Below, one piece after another: positions 25,999-34,382 of a stretch of DNA of 64,000 nt. A program made the translations under genes and the position numbers. Source of the stretch: Siminovitchia fortis (GTDB lineage Bacteria; Bacillota; Bacilli; Bacillales; Bacillaceae_C); the NCBI RefSeq assembly GCF_003605365.2, contig NZ_QYTU02000009.1, positions 1 to 64,000 on the forward strand, given 5' to 3'. How positions within the stretch are numbered: position 1 is the stretch's first letter; each line of letters begins with the position of its first letter. A model generated the notes under the pieces. It worked only from the letters and a program-made list of their open reading frames with translations. It ran no database searches and was not told where the DNA came from.

Positions 25999-26474
25999 TA
26001 AAGGCAGACTTTGGTCGGTCCTTAGGGGAAAAAAGACCTTAAGGGAAATCTAATTTATACCAGTAAAAAAACTCGAAAGCGATCCATACTAGGATTGCTT
26101 TCGAGTTTTTTCCTAATCAAAGGAAAGAAACTGTAAATGTTTATGAATATACTTATTTTGCTTTGTCTAGCTCTTGCGCCTTTCGACTAGCAGACTTCGC
26201 ATCTAATGTGCTCCTGCGGCGCAGCGATTCGAGGAAGTTTTGCGAACATCATAGCAAAGCTGCACGACGTAAATTCGAAGATGTATTGCACAAGGTAATT
26301 CAAAGGAAGTAACTTTCCTACGATAAATCAACATCGGATTAAATTTCCTGATGTTAAATTACCCAAATATTGGTAAAAATTAAAAAAACACTTGCATTGA
26401 AAGCGCTGACTAGATTAAGCTATTACACGTTTGTGAATTTATAGAAAGGAGCATAAAAAAACAATTTAAACGCC
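25999..26474. other. Intergenic region: terminator, repeat-like tract, sda promoter
   Basis: A strong terminator (26068-26109) is followed by GC-rich sequence from about 26165 to 26245 (TTTGTCTAGCTCTTGCGCC...), which looks like a decayed Bacillus intergenic repeat. Next is the likely sda promoter, with TTGCAT at 26392-26397 and no clear -10. No gene is supported before sda. Confidence 0.45.
26068..26109 (+). terminator. Terminator of the NSS transporter gene
   Basis: Perfect 13-bp stem AAAACTCGAAAGC / GCTTTCGAGTTTT with a 16-nt loop and a T-tail; A-tract on the other side makes it potentially bidirectional. Confidence 0.88.
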
Positions 26475-26612
26475 ATGAAGAGCTTATCAGATAGTGACCT
26501 AATCAAAGCTTACATCCAAGCGAAAAAATTAGAACTTGACCCTAAATTTAATCAACAACTAGAAGCCGAACTTCAACGACGCTCTATTTCCATACATCCA
26601 GATGAAACATAG
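26475..26612 (+). CDS. sda: Sporulation histidine kinase inhibitor Sda
   Basis: 45-aa protein recognised by its helical-hairpin pattern: LSDSDLIKAYIQAKKLELD, then FNQQLEAELQRRSI, matching B. subtilis Sda (LSDELLIESY..A..LNL...F...IE.EI.RRSL). Sda binds KinA/KinB and blocks the sporulation phosphorelay when replication or DNA integrity is disturbed. The best upstream Shine-Dalgarno, AAAGGAG (26446-26452), is 22 bases from the ATG, unusually far; no nearer in-frame start exists. No DnaA box was recognised upstream. A perfect 16-bp terminator follows. Confidence 0.85.
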   Translation: MKSLSDSDLIKAYIQAKKLELDPKFNQQLEAELQRRSISIHPDET

Positions 26613-26650
26613 TGAAAAGACACCTACAATAATAGTAGGTGTCTTTTCAC
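26612..26650 (+). terminator. Terminator of sda
   Basis: Perfect 16-bp inverted repeat GTGAAAAGACACCTAC / GTAGGTGTCTTTTCAC with a 7-nt loop. No long T-run follows, but the 3' arm contains TTTT. The next 200 bp (to 26854) show no recognisable gene. Confidence 0.7.
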
Positions 26651-26854
26651 ATAACCTTAATAAGGCAACGGCGAATATTGAGGGTTTTCATTTCTGGAAT
26701 CACATTTTCTGTAGAATGTAATCCAGCATTGGTTGACCGCATCCCCGAAATGAGCGTATTATTTTCATCCATGAAAATAGTCGGTTTCTTGAGGCTCGAT
26801 GCCGAAAACGAACTGTTTAACTTAGGGTCCTGCCGACGTTAAAATGGAACCGCT

Positions 26855-27058
26855 TTATTTATACAGGGGTTTAATTTGTTTTTGATAAATCTCATACAAC
26901 TCTCGTTCGGAAACCCCCCGTTTTTCCGCCGCTGCCTTGATCAAAGCGATCTCGTGATACATAGTTTCAGACAAAATTCCCTTTTTAATATTCTTTCTGA
27001 TTTCCACATAAAAACCTGCCAAAAGATCGTCCGGTAGTTGTTCGTATAAAGAGGACAA
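26855..27058 (-). CDS. Small conserved helical protein, 67 aa
   Basis: Starts at TTG 27058 with AAAGGAGGAA six bases upstream, a strong site. All-helical, charged: YEQLPDDLLAGFYVEIRKNI, a turn (KKGILSETMYHE), a second helix (IALIKAAAEKRGVSE), and a Lys-rich tail. I do not recognise a named family. The two-helix plan and the LPDDLL...FY pattern recall Sda, whose gene lies 240 bp away, but similarity is weak. No membrane segment. Confidence 0.6.
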   Translation of the reverse strand: MSSLYEQLPDDLLAGFYVEIRKNIKKGILSETMYHEIALIKAAAEKRGVSERELYEIYQKQIKPLYK

Positions 27059-27216
27059 AATATTCCTCCTTTCTGTAATAGACTAAGAAGCAACATCACA
27101 GGTATTTTTAAAAATTTCTGTATAAAAGAGCTTTAATCCTTTTCTTAAAAAGAAAATAAGGAAAAAGTAGCTATCAGTTTTAGTTCATTAACAGATTAAT
27201 TTTATGCATAAATAAA

Positions 27217-27246
27217 CCGCGGCTAGTTATACTAAACGCGGTTAAA
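27217..27246. terminator. Hairpin downstream of pdxS
   Basis: 7-bp stem AACCGCG / CGCGGTT with a 15-nt loop in the 360-bp gap between pdxS and the small helical protein gene. A possible terminator for minus-strand pdxS transcripts. Nothing else is recognisable in 27059-27341. Confidence 0.4.
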
Positions 27247-27341
27247 CATTCATTTTTTTATATCTGCTATTACTACATTTACCTTTAATTTTTAACTTAT
27301 GACTGGATGCAATTCCAAAAACTTTGTATTGAAGTCACCGC

Positions 27342-27410
27342 TCATAAACGTTTCATTCTTGCTGTGGCTTCTTCTCTTGTAGAACCGTAGGTGATGACCA
27401 TTGCGATCAT
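27342..27410 (-). pseudogene. Fragment resembling biotin carboxylase
   Basis: A 22-codon stretch starting 10 bp after the pdxS stop encodes MIAMVITYGSTREEATARMK. This looks like the biotin carboxylase motif DSMIAKLIxYGxxREEAIxRM. The rest of such a gene is absent. It occupies the place where pdxT is normally found. Confidence 0.45.
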
Positions 27411-27420
27411 TTTTTCCTAA

Positions 27421-28302
27421 TCACCAACCACGCTCCGCCATTCTCTCTTCAAGGCTGAGCTGATTGACGTCGATGCCTTTCATAGCTGCCCCCAGTTCTT
27501 TTGAAAGCTTGCCGATCAAATCATAGTCTTTGTAATTCGCTGTCGCTTGGACAATCGCGCTTGCAAATTTTTCGGGATTCTCTGATTTGAATATACCTGA
27601 ACCAACAAATACGCCGTCTGCTCCAAGTTCCATCATCAACGCTGCATCAGCGGGTGTCGCTACGCCGCCGGCCGCAAAGTTGACAACGGGCAGCCTGCCC
27701 TCTTTTTTGATCTGCTTAAGAATTTCGTACGGTGCACCAAGATTTTTAGCTTCGGTCATCAATTCATCGTCATTCATTGCAACCACTTTTCGAACTTGCG
27801 CATTCACTTTACGGATATGGCGTACAGCCTCAACAATGTTCCCTGTTCCAGGCTCTCCTTTCGTACGAAGCATGGCTGTCCCTTCCCCGATCCGGCGTGC
27901 AGCCTCGCCTAAATCACGGCACCCACATACAAATGGCACAGTAAAATCGCTTTTTAAGAGGTGGAACTCTTCGTCTGCAGGAGTAAGGACTTCACTTTCG
28001 TCAATAAAATCGACACCCATTGCCTCAAGTACTCTGGCCTCAACAATATGCCCAATACGGACTTTTGCCATGACTGGAATGGATACGGCATTCACAACCT
28101 CTTCAAGAGTTCTCGGATCCGCCATTCTGGCAACCCCGCCGGCAGCTCGAATGTCGGATGGCACCCTTTCCAAAGCCATGACTGCTACTGCTCCAGAAGC
28201 CTCCGCAACCCTTGCCTGCTCTGCGTTGACAACATCCATAATAACGCCGCCATTAATCTTTTCCAAAACATTTTTTGCTGTTTCGCTTACTGTTTGTGTC
28301 AT
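27421..28302 (-). CDS. pdxS: Pyridoxal 5'-phosphate synthase subunit PdxS
   Basis: Builds PLP from ribose 5-phosphate, glyceraldehyde 3-phosphate and ammonia; ammonia is normally supplied by the glutaminase PdxT. 293 aa, normal length. Key blocks: [49 protein letters not shown] (Schiff-base Lys), [21 protein letters not shown] and [24 protein letters not shown] precedes ATG 28302; the longer frame to 28458 would cover the divergent promoter. No pdxT follows. With an adjacent PdxR-like regulator, this may be a second, specially regulated pdxS. Confidence 0.96.
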   Translation of the reverse strand: MTQTVSETAKNVLEKINGGVIMDVVNAEQARVAEASGAVAVMALERVPSDIRAAGGVARMADPRTLEEVVNAVSIPVMAKVRIGHIVEARVLEAMGVDFIDESEVLTPADEEFHLLKSDFTVPFVCGCRDLGEAARRIGEGTAMLRTKGEPGTGNIVEAVRHIRKVNAQVRKVVAMNDDELMTEAKNLGAPYEILKQIKKEGRLPVVNFAAGGVATPADAALMMELGADGVFVGSGIFKSENPEKFASAIVQATANYKDYDLIGKLSKELGAAMKGIDVNQLSLEERMAERGW

Positions 28303-28344
28303 GATTACCCCTCCAAGAGATTGTTTTTTCTTCCATTTGCCATT

Positions 28345-28396
28345 ATTATAGAAATAAGGTGACTCTGTTAAAAGCGCCAGTTTCAACCAAAGTGAC
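28345..28396. promoter_or_regulatory. Divergent pdxS/regulator promoter region with repeated GTGAC
   Basis: The pdxS -10 TATAAT is at 28345-28350 (minus strand). Two direct GGTGAC/AGTGAC motifs, with cores GTGAC at 28359-28363 and 28392-28396, are 33 bp apart, about three helical turns. Such spaced direct repeats are typical MocR/PdxR binding sites; that they serve here is inference. Confidence 0.45.
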
Positions 28397-28423
28397 AGGG
28401 TCAGATTTTGGGAGGTTAATAGT

Positions 28424-29827
28424 ATGGAAATGTTATCATGCAATTTAAACCGTTCCATCGATGTTCCGCTATACGAACAGCTTTATTTATATATAAAAAA
28501 AGAAATAACGGAAGGCCGCCTCGAATATGGATCCAAGCTGCCATCCAAGCGGAAGCTTTCCGAATTTCTGAAGGTCAGCCAGAATACCGTGGAAACGGCT
28601 TATGATCAGCTAATAGCAGAAGGATACATCGAAGGACTGCCCCGTAAGGGTTATTTTGTCCTGGCTTATGAAGATTTGGAATATGTACAAAATGAAGCTG
28701 CCGTAACAGATGAATTGATCGAAGAAAAGGAATTAGTGAAGTATCATTTTCATCCGGGCTGGATTGATACAGAGAATTTCCCTTTTCACAAATGGCGGAA
28801 ATATGCCAGGGACACGATTGATCAACAGCATCATTCATTGCTTTTGCTTGGTGATAAACAAGGAGAATTGGAGCTTAGAAGAGAAATAGCCCATTATTTG
28901 TACCATGCAAGAGGTGTCCAATGTTTCCCTGAGCAAATTGTCATTGGGGCCGGGAGTGACAACCTTCTGCAGCAGCTCATTCTCCTGTTTGACAAAGAAA
29001 CGATATACGGCGTGGAAGACCCGGGCTATCACGTCATTTCGCATATATTGAAAAGCTCCCAGCATAAAATACATCCGCTCAAAGTGGATGATGAAGGCGT
29101 AAAAACGGATTCCCTCGAGAATACAAACATCAATGTCGTTTACGTCACACCGTCCCACCACTTCCCGTACGGGTCCGTACTTTCGGTCAACCGCCGGGTT
29201 AAACTGTTGAATTGGGCAGCAGGCGGCGAGCACCGCTACATCATTGAAGATGATTACGACAGTGAATTCCGTTACAGCGGTAAATCCATCCCTTCATTGC
29301 AAAGCATGGACCAAAGCGAAAAAGTTATTTTTTTGGGAAGTTTTTCAAAATCCCTTATCCCGTCACTCCGGATCAGTTATATGGTTTTGCCAAAACCTTT
29401 GCTAAAAAAATATAAAGAAGTGGCGCTATCTTTCTATCATTGTTCCGTTTCGAGAATCGACCAGCACATATTAACCCAGTTTATGAAAGAAGGAGATTTT
29501 GAGAGACATTTAAACAGGATGAGGAAAATCTATCGAAAAAAACTTGAAAAGACCCTGGAAGTGTTAAAACCTTACCAGAAAAAAGTGGAAGTGATAGGAG
29601 AACATTCCGGCCTGCACATGCTGCTCGCCATAAAAAATGGCATGAATGAGGAAGAACTTGTCAAGAGGGCGTTAGAGGCCAAAGTAAAGATCCATCCGCT
29701 TTCCTATTACACATTGGACAAAAAAGTGGAGCATCCTCCAAAAATCATTCTGGGATTTGCCGGGATACCAGAGGAAGAATTGGAATCTGCCGTTCAATTG
29801 CTATTGGAGAGTTGGGGGATTGCTTAA
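28424..29827 (+). CDS. MocR-family (PdxR-like) transcriptional regulator
   Basis: 467 aa. GntR-type winged helix at the N-terminus ([19 protein letters not shown] ... [24 protein letters not shown]). A type I aminotransferase fold follows, with [39 protein letters not shown] and the PLP lysine in [17 protein letters not shown]. Divergent from pdxS, so it probably activates PLP synthesis and represses itself when PLP binds, as for PdxR proteins of other Firmicutes. GGGAGG precedes the ATG. Confidence 0.9.
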   Translation: MEMLSCNLNRSIDVPLYEQLYLYIKKEITEGRLEYGSKLPSKRKLSEFLKVSQNTVETAYDQLIAEGYIEGLPRKGYFVLAYEDLEYVQNEAAVTDELIEEKELVKYHFHPGWIDTENFPFHKWRKYARDTIDQQHHSLLLLGDKQGELELRREIAHYLYHARGVQCFPEQIVIGAGSDNLLQQLILLFDKETIYGVEDPGYHVISHILKSSQHKIHPLKVDDEGVKTDSLENTNINVVYVTPSHHFPYGSVLSVNRRVKLLNWAAGGEHRYIIEDDYDSEFRYSGKSIPSLQSMDQSEKVIFLGSFSKSLIPSLRISYMVLPKPLLKKYKEVALSFYHCSVSRIDQHILTQFMKEGDFERHLNRMRKIYRKKLEKTLEVLKPYQKKVEVIGEHSGLHMLLAIKNGMNEEELVKRALEAKVKIHPLSYYTLDKKVEHPPKIILGFAGIPEEELESAVQLLLESWGIA

Positions 29828-29847
29828 GTGTATGATAAGCGCTTCAT

Positions 29848-29877
29848 GCCCGCCTCCGAAATGGGGGCGGGCTTTTT
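29848..29877 (+). terminator. Terminator of the MocR-family regulator gene
   Basis: Perfect 10-bp GC-rich stem GCCCGCCTCC / GGGGGCGGGC (one G-U) with a 5-nt loop and TTTTT. Confidence 0.88.
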
Positions 29878-29892
29878 ATTCAGATAAAGAGT

Positions 29893-30213
29893 CTATATAT
29901 AGTCAATGAATATTCCCGGCTTTACATAACCGTAAATCCTAATCCTGTTTTCCGATAACTCACCAGGTACATGTATTTTTCTGAGAATGTTCACCAGTTC
30001 CTCTTTAATTTTTGCATTTTCAAACTTGATTTCCAACCATTCTATTGGATTGTACCCCCCTGTACGGAAGTGATAGTACCAATCTCCATCCCAATGGCTG
30101 ATATATCCAGTCTCGATATCTTTTGTTCTCCAAAGAACTTGTTCCGGGAACTCAATCATGGCCGTTCTAATTTCATCCCATTTGGTATCATTCATTAAGG
30201 GGTGATAGCCCAT
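29893..30213 (-). CDS. DUF6678-like hypothetical protein
   Basis: 106 aa, soluble, rich in aromatic residues: MNDTKWDEIRTAM, WRTKDIETGYISHWDGDWYYHFR, GGYNPIEWLEIKF, RIYGYVKPGIFIDYI. Pattern resembles the DUF6678 group of small Bacillus proteins; function unknown. ATG at 30213 has AAGGATG upstream; an internal ATG at 30195 is an alternative. Confidence 0.6.
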   Translation of the reverse strand: MGYHPLMNDTKWDEIRTAMIEFPEQVLWRTKDIETGYISHWDGDWYYHFRTGGYNPIEWLEIKFENAKIKEELVNILRKIHVPGELSENRIRIYGYVKPGIFIDYI

Positions 30214-30433
30214 ATATTAACCCATCCTTTTCGATAAATGCTAATGCTATTATACCTCCCAGAAAAATGCCTGTAAAAGCTTTAAAGACAAGATAAGCAC
30301 GATAATACCTAGCGGAACATAGATCAATAATGACCATACCCTCCTCACTTTTAAAAGAGGGAAAAGGGGTCCCAACCTGTATCTTCCAGAACAATCGATC
30401 AAGTTTTTGAACCCCTCTCATACAAATACATCA
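30214..30433 (-). other. Possible small membrane-protein reading frames
   Basis: Two overlapping minus-strand frames each encode one hydrophobic helix. One ends in VFKAFTGIFLGGIIALAFIE (frame 30188-30421, overlapping the next gene). The other is a 32-codon GTG frame around 30235-30335 with WSLLIYVPLGIIVLILSL. A GAGGAGGG sits inside the region, but its spacing suits neither well. At most one is real; it may be the remains of a split gene. Confidence 0.3.
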
Positions 30434-31264
30434 TTATTGAACTTCAATGACAAATGGGTAAGCATTGACTCGTTCCCCGAATTTGAATTCAGCCCAAAGT
30501 TTATAGACCCCTGGCTTGTTAAATTGGGTTTGGAAAACTGTTTGATCTTCTGAAACCGGGTGAACATGGATAAACTGTTCTCCATCCTCATCCAAAATGA
30601 CCACATGGCCCAAAGCCCCCAAATAGGGCTCTGGCTGGGCATCTTTCACATCAAAATTAAAGGTAACCTCTTTGTTAACTTCCAAAGATGTAGAGGTTAG
30701 TTCAACCGTTTGGCCATTGATTGTTTTTGTAAAATCCGTATCTACAATAAGATCATTGTCTTGATGTTGCTTATGCGATTCACCAACATGCAATTCGATC
30801 GGTTTGATTGAATATTGCAGGCCTTTTGGTTTGATATCAACGAACACTTTATAAGATTGATCAGCTAACCTGATGGGCAGTTGATAGATTCCTTCCGCCT
30901 TCTTTTCAGGATGTACATGATAATACTCTTTCAAATCTGTACTGACGACAATGAGATGCATATGCTTTTCATGTGAAACTTCGAGTTCAGGAACATGACC
31001 ATTTTTATCTTTTAACTCAATAGTGATTTCTCCGTTCGCGTAAGACACTTTGGGTATAACTTCACTGGCAGTGTTTGTACCATGGTTTCCGTGTTCATGG
31101 TGACTATGTTGATGATCCATATTTTCTTCCTCCTGCTCTACATCTGCGTGATTAGTTTGTCCATCCGCTTTAGCATTCACACTTGCGTATACACTGTAGC
31201 CCGCGATGACGATTACCAGGTACACAACAGCCGAAACGACCCAGATCCAAATATTTCGTTTCAT
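30434..31264 (-). CDS. Membrane-anchored His-rich protein of the copper locus
   Basis: 276 aa. One N-terminal anchor (IWIWVVSAVVYLVIVIAGYSV), then a His-rich stretch (MDHQHSHHEHGNH) and two beta-sandwich repeats with metal-ligand-like motifs (HEKHMHLIVVSTD, YYHVHPEKK; later GHVVILDEDGEQFIHVHPV). Outward-facing metal binding is the likely role. It lies 14 bp downstream of copA on the same strand and is surely cotranscribed. It may capture copper exported by the ATPase or deliver it to a partner; that is inference. AAGGAAGG precedes ATG 31264. Confidence 0.72.
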   Translation of the reverse strand: MKRNIWIWVVSAVVYLVIVIAGYSVYASVNAKADGQTNHADVEQEEENMDHQHSHHEHGNHGTNTASEVIPKVSYANGEITIELKDKNGHVPELEVSHEKHMHLIVVSTDLKEYYHVHPEKKAEGIYQLPIRLADQSYKVFVDIKPKGLQYSIKPIELHVGESHKQHQDNDLIVDTDFTKTINGQTVELTSTSLEVNKEVTFNFDVKDAQPEPYLGALGHVVILDEDGEQFIHVHPVSEDQTVFQTQFNKPGVYKLWAEFKFGERVNAYPFVIEVQ

Positions 31265-31278
31265 ATTAATCCTTCCTT

Positions 31279-33696
31279 TCAACCCCTCAACTTCACTCTT
31301 TGGAGTCTTAGGGCATTTAATACAACTGATACGGAACTAAAAGCCATCGCGGCTCCCGCTAACCACGGCGCCAAGAAGCCTGCTGCGGCAACTGGAATGC
31401 CCAAGCTATTGTATGCAAGTGCCCAGAAAAGATTTTGCTTAATATTGGTGATGGTCTTTTTGCTCATGAAAATTGAATCGGCGATTGCATTTAAATCACC
31501 GCGAATAAGAGTGATATCCGCCGCTTCCATCGCGACATCCGTACCTGTACCGATCGCCATCCCTATATCCGCTGTTGCCAATGCCGGGGCGTCATTGATT
31601 CCATCCCCTACCATGGCAACTTTCTTTCCGGCCTGTTGCAGCTTCTTCACTTCCGCCGCCTTACCCTCCGGCAAAACTTCAGCAATGACGTGCTTGATGC
31701 CAACTTGTTTGGCAATCGCTTGAGCCGTTTGGGTATTGTCGCCTGTGATCATGACCACATCTAAATCCATATCCCGCAAACGCTCAATAGCTTCTTTTGA
31801 AGTTTCTTTGATCGTGTCAGCGACAGCGACAATTCCGGCAAAGCGGCCGTCAATGGCAGCCAACATGGCCGTTTTCCCCTGCTTCTCTAATTCCTCCATT
31901 TTTGTCAGCTCAGCTTGCACGTGAATATTGTTCTTTGCCATGAGCCTGCGTGTACCGATCAGTAAATCTTTCCCGTTAACCGTCGCCTGTACTCCGAAAC
32001 CGGGGATAGCTTCAAATGTTTCCGGTGAGGCCAGTTCAATCCCTTTATCTTGAATTCCTTCAACGATCGCTTGCGCGAGTGGATGTTCCGAATTTTTCTC
32101 TGCTGATCCGACAAGTGTTAGAAATTCGGTTTCATTCATACCTTCTGCTAAAATGACATCCGTCAACGAAGGTTTCCCATTGGTTACTGTACCGGTTTTA
32201 TCCAAAATAATCGTATCCAACCGGTGAGTAGTTTCAAGATGCTCCCCGCCTTTAAAAAGAATTCCAAATTCTGCGGCGCGGCCTGAACCGGCCATAATGG
32301 AAGTTGGTGTTGCCAAACCAAGTGCACAAGGACAGGCAATAACCAATACGGCAATGAATTTTTCAAGGGCCTCCGCAAATTCTCCGGGGCTTACGGCAAA
32401 GTACCATACAAGGAAGGTGATAATCGCGATTCCAACCACAATCGGTACAAAAATGCCCGAAATGACGTCGGCCAGACGTTGAATGGGCGCTTTGGAGCCC
32501 TGAGCTTCCTCAACCACCTTGATAATTTGCGCCAAGGCCGTATCTTTCCCGACCTTTGTTGCTTTAATCTTTAGGAAGCCGTTTTTGTTAATGGTTGATC
32601 CAATCACGCTGTCCCCAATCGTTTTATCGATCGGGACACTTTCCCCTGTCAGCATGGATTCGTCAAGCGCGGAACTGCCTTCCACAATTTCTCCATCAAC
32701 CGGCACCTTTTCGCCCGGTTTTATATAAACAATATCGCCTTGTAAAACTTCTTCAATCGGAATGATCATCTCTTGGCCATTACGAACAACCGTGGCATTT
32801 TTTGCTTGTAGTCCCATAAGCTTTTTAATGGCTTCAGATGAGCGGCCTTTAGCCTTCGCTTCAAAAAGTTTGCCCAAAATAATCAACGTAATAAGAACCG
32901 CACTCGTTTCATAGTAGAGCTCGACCATATGGGCATTCGAACCAATCGATCTGATACTTAGATATAGGCTATAGAAATAAGCGGCCGATGTACCCAATGC
33001 AACAAGTACGTCCATGTTCGCACTTTTATTTCGCAGCGCTTTAAAGGCTCCAACGTAGAACTGTCCGCCTACAATAAATTGTACAGGTGTGGCGAGTGCG
33101 AATTGGACCCACGGGTTCATAAACATATCAGGCAGCCAAATAAAAGAAGTAAATTCAAAGTGGCTGACCATAGCCCACAGCAGTGGAAAAGACAGAATAG
33201 CTGAAAATAGAAACTTCCCTTCCTGTTTTTCAATTTCCTTTTGCCTATGATCAACTTGGCCTTCTGCATTTTCCTGTTTTTGCTCTAAAGTGTAGCCAAG
33301 CTTTTTAATTGCCTCTTTCATGTCGGAAACGGATACCTGATCGGGGTTATATTCCACAAGAACTGTCTCCAGCGCGAAATTGACCGCAGCCCTATCAACG
33401 CCATCCATCTTATTGAGCCTTTTTTCAATTTTATTGGCGCAAGCTGCACAGGTCATCCCGGAAATATCAAATTCTGCTTTTTCGCTTACGACATCATATC
33501 CCAGAGACTGGACCTTCTCCTTAAATTGCGTTACTTCCGTTTTTTCCGGATCGTATTTTATTTGTGTTTTCTCAAGCGCAAAATTCACGTTTGCCTCTTC
33601 TACGCCTTCGATTTTTTTCAACCCTTTTTCAATTCTGTTTGCGCAGGCTGCACAGGTCATCCCTGATATTTGGAGGGTTGCTTCCTTCTGGCTCAT
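31279..33696 (-). CDS. copA: Copper-exporting P1B-type ATPase
   Basis: 805 aa, full length. Two N-terminal heavy-metal domains with GMTCAACANRIEK and GMTCAACANKIEK, eight membrane helices, phosphatase motif TGES, transport motif ACPCALGLATP, phosphorylation site DKTGTVTNGKP, HP motif SEHPLA and hinge GDGINDAPALATADIG. Exports Cu(I) from the cytosol, receiving it from CopZ. A CsoR-like palindrome lies just upstream (33720-33734). Confidence 0.97.
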   Translation of the reverse strand: MSQKEATLQISGMTCAACANRIEKGLKKIEGVEEANVNFALEKTQIKYDPEKTEVTQFKEKVQSLGYDVVSEKAEFDISGMTCAACANKIEKRLNKMDGVDRAAVNFALETVLVEYNPDQVSVSDMKEAIKKLGYTLEQKQENAEGQVDHRQKEIEKQEGKFLFSAILSFPLLWAMVSHFEFTSFIWLPDMFMNPWVQFALATPVQFIVGGQFYVGAFKALRNKSANMDVLVALGTSAAYFYSLYLSIRSIGSNAHMVELYYETSAVLITLIILGKLFEAKAKGRSSEAIKKLMGLQAKNATVVRNGQEMIIPIEEVLQGDIVYIKPGEKVPVDGEIVEGSSALDESMLTGESVPIDKTIGDSVIGSTINKNGFLKIKATKVGKDTALAQIIKVVEEAQGSKAPIQRLADVISGIFVPIVVGIAIITFLVWYFAVSPGEFAEALEKFIAVLVIACPCALGLATPTSIMAGSGRAAEFGILFKGGEHLETTHRLDTIILDKTGTVTNGKPSLTDVILAEGMNETEFLTLVGSAEKNSEHPLAQAIVEGIQDKGIELASPETFEAIPGFGVQATVNGKDLLIGTRRLMAKNNIHVQAELTKMEELEKQGKTAMLAAIDGRFAGIVAVADTIKETSKEAIERLRDMDLDVVMITGDNTQTAQAIAKQVGIKHVIAEVLPEGKAAEVKKLQQAGKKVAMVGDGINDAPALATADIGMAIGTGTDVAMEAADITLIRGDLNAIADSIFMSKKTITNIKQNLFWALAYNSLGIPVAAAGFLAPWLAGAAMAFSSVSVVLNALRLQRVKLRG

Positions 33697-33719
33697 ACTT
33701 TATCACTCCCAACTGGATA

Positions 33720-33734
33720 TACTGTAGAGGGGTA
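33720..33734. promoter_or_regulatory. CsoR-like operator before copA
   Basis: TACTGTAGAGGGGTA matches the right half of the CsoR palindrome (TACCCTATAGGGGTA) and lies 24 bp upstream of the copA start. The left half is degraded. Confidence 0.55.
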
Positions 33735-33752
33735 TATTTTTATCCGATAAAT

Positions 33753-33780
33753 AAATCGTGCAAAGGAAATTGCACGATTT
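33753..33780 (-). terminator. Terminator between copZ and copA
   Basis: Perfect 11-bp stem AAATCGTGCAA / TTGCACGATTT with a 6-nt loop after the copZ stop. Its T-tail on the minus strand is short (TATTTATC), so partial readthrough into copA is likely. Confidence 0.7.
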
Positions 33781-33799
33781 CGTTTTGGTCCTGATCGGA

Positions 33800-34006
33800 T
33801 TACTCTACATCGTATCCTTGATCTTCTATAACATCTTTAATCTCTTTCAAATTCACCGCATTGGAATCAAAAGTAACATCTACTTTCCCCTGGTCAAGAT
33901 GTACTTTGACGGATTGAACACCTTTTAGTTTCCCGACTTCCCCTTCAATTGAATTCACACAATGACCGCAAGACATTCCTTGTACATTTAATGTTACCTG
34001 TTCCAT
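33800..34006 (-). CDS. copZ: Copper chaperone CopZ
   Basis: 68-aa heavy-metal-associated domain. Cu(I) ligands are in GMSCGHCVNSIEGEV; the fold continues LKGVQSVKVHLDQGKVDVTF to DVIEDQGYDVE. Carries Cu(I) to CopA. GGAGG lies nine bases before ATG 34006; the frame continues to 34126 only because no stop occurs in the operator region. Confidence 0.95.
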   Translation of the reverse strand: MEQVTLNVQGMSCGHCVNSIEGEVGKLKGVQSVKVHLDQGKVDVTFDSNAVNLKEIKDVIEDQGYDVE

Positions 34007-34047
34007 AAAGTAAGTCCTCCCAGTAATATTTTTTCTATAATTTACGC

Positions 34048-34062
34048 TACCCCTGTAGGGTA
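34048..34062. promoter_or_regulatory. CsoR operator, copZ-proximal
   Basis: TACCCCTGTAGGGTA, a near-perfect CsoR palindrome (TACCC-N5-GGGTA), 42 bp before the copZ start codon. Confidence 0.8.
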
Positions 34063-34226
34063 ATAATTTAAACTTGCCGTTTTTTAAAAACGTCCTAAAA
34101 TGCTCGCTATAAGCTTTTCTCATCATTTAAAATTTTATTCGACAGTGTTCCAATGAGATTGCCGAAGTCAACTATACCATTTAACCTGCCTCCCCCTAAT
34201 TTTTTTCATATTCGATCACAAAGCAA

Positions 34227-34255
34227 ATTTACCATACCCCTGTTGGGTATGTCAA
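34227..34255 (-). promoter_or_regulatory. CsoR-controlled promoter upstream of copZ
   Basis: On the minus strand TTGACA (34250-34255) is followed after 17 nt by GTAAAT (34227-34232). The spacer is almost exactly the palindrome TACCCCTGTTGGGTA (34235-34249). A CsoR site inside the spacer is the classical layout for copper-released repression. The leader to copZ would be about 210 nt and crosses the second CsoR site. No csoR gene is in the window. Confidence 0.8.
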
Positions 34256-34337
34256 ACAATAAAAATAAAATGCCGTTACAGCGGCACAGGGGGTCCTTCT
34301 ATAATTATTTTGAAAACCGTTTAAACACTTCCAAGAA

Positions 34338-34372
34338 GGCAGATCCCTCAACATATAGGAACTGCCTTTTCA
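34338..34372 (-). terminator. Terminator of the LLM oxidoreductase gene
   Basis: Stem AAGGCAG-ATCC / GGAA-CTGCCTT around a loop of about 11 nt, immediately after the stop at 34383; T-tail on both strands is short. Confidence 0.6.
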
Positions 34373-34382
34373 GTTTGTTTGT

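Noticed and set aside
26392-26475. DnaA boxes upstream of sda
   Set aside because: None matching TTATNCACA with at most one mismatch was found in the stretch read.
26639-26842. Frames on both strands between sda and the 67-aa protein gene
   Set aside because: Both strands have open stretches of about 60 codons, but neither has a ribosome binding site or a recognisable motif, and the plus-strand one begins inside the sda terminator.
27587-28351. 254-codon plus-strand frame opposite pdxS
   Set aside because: Ser/Thr/Pro-rich shadow of the well-conserved pdxS coding strand; no start signal.
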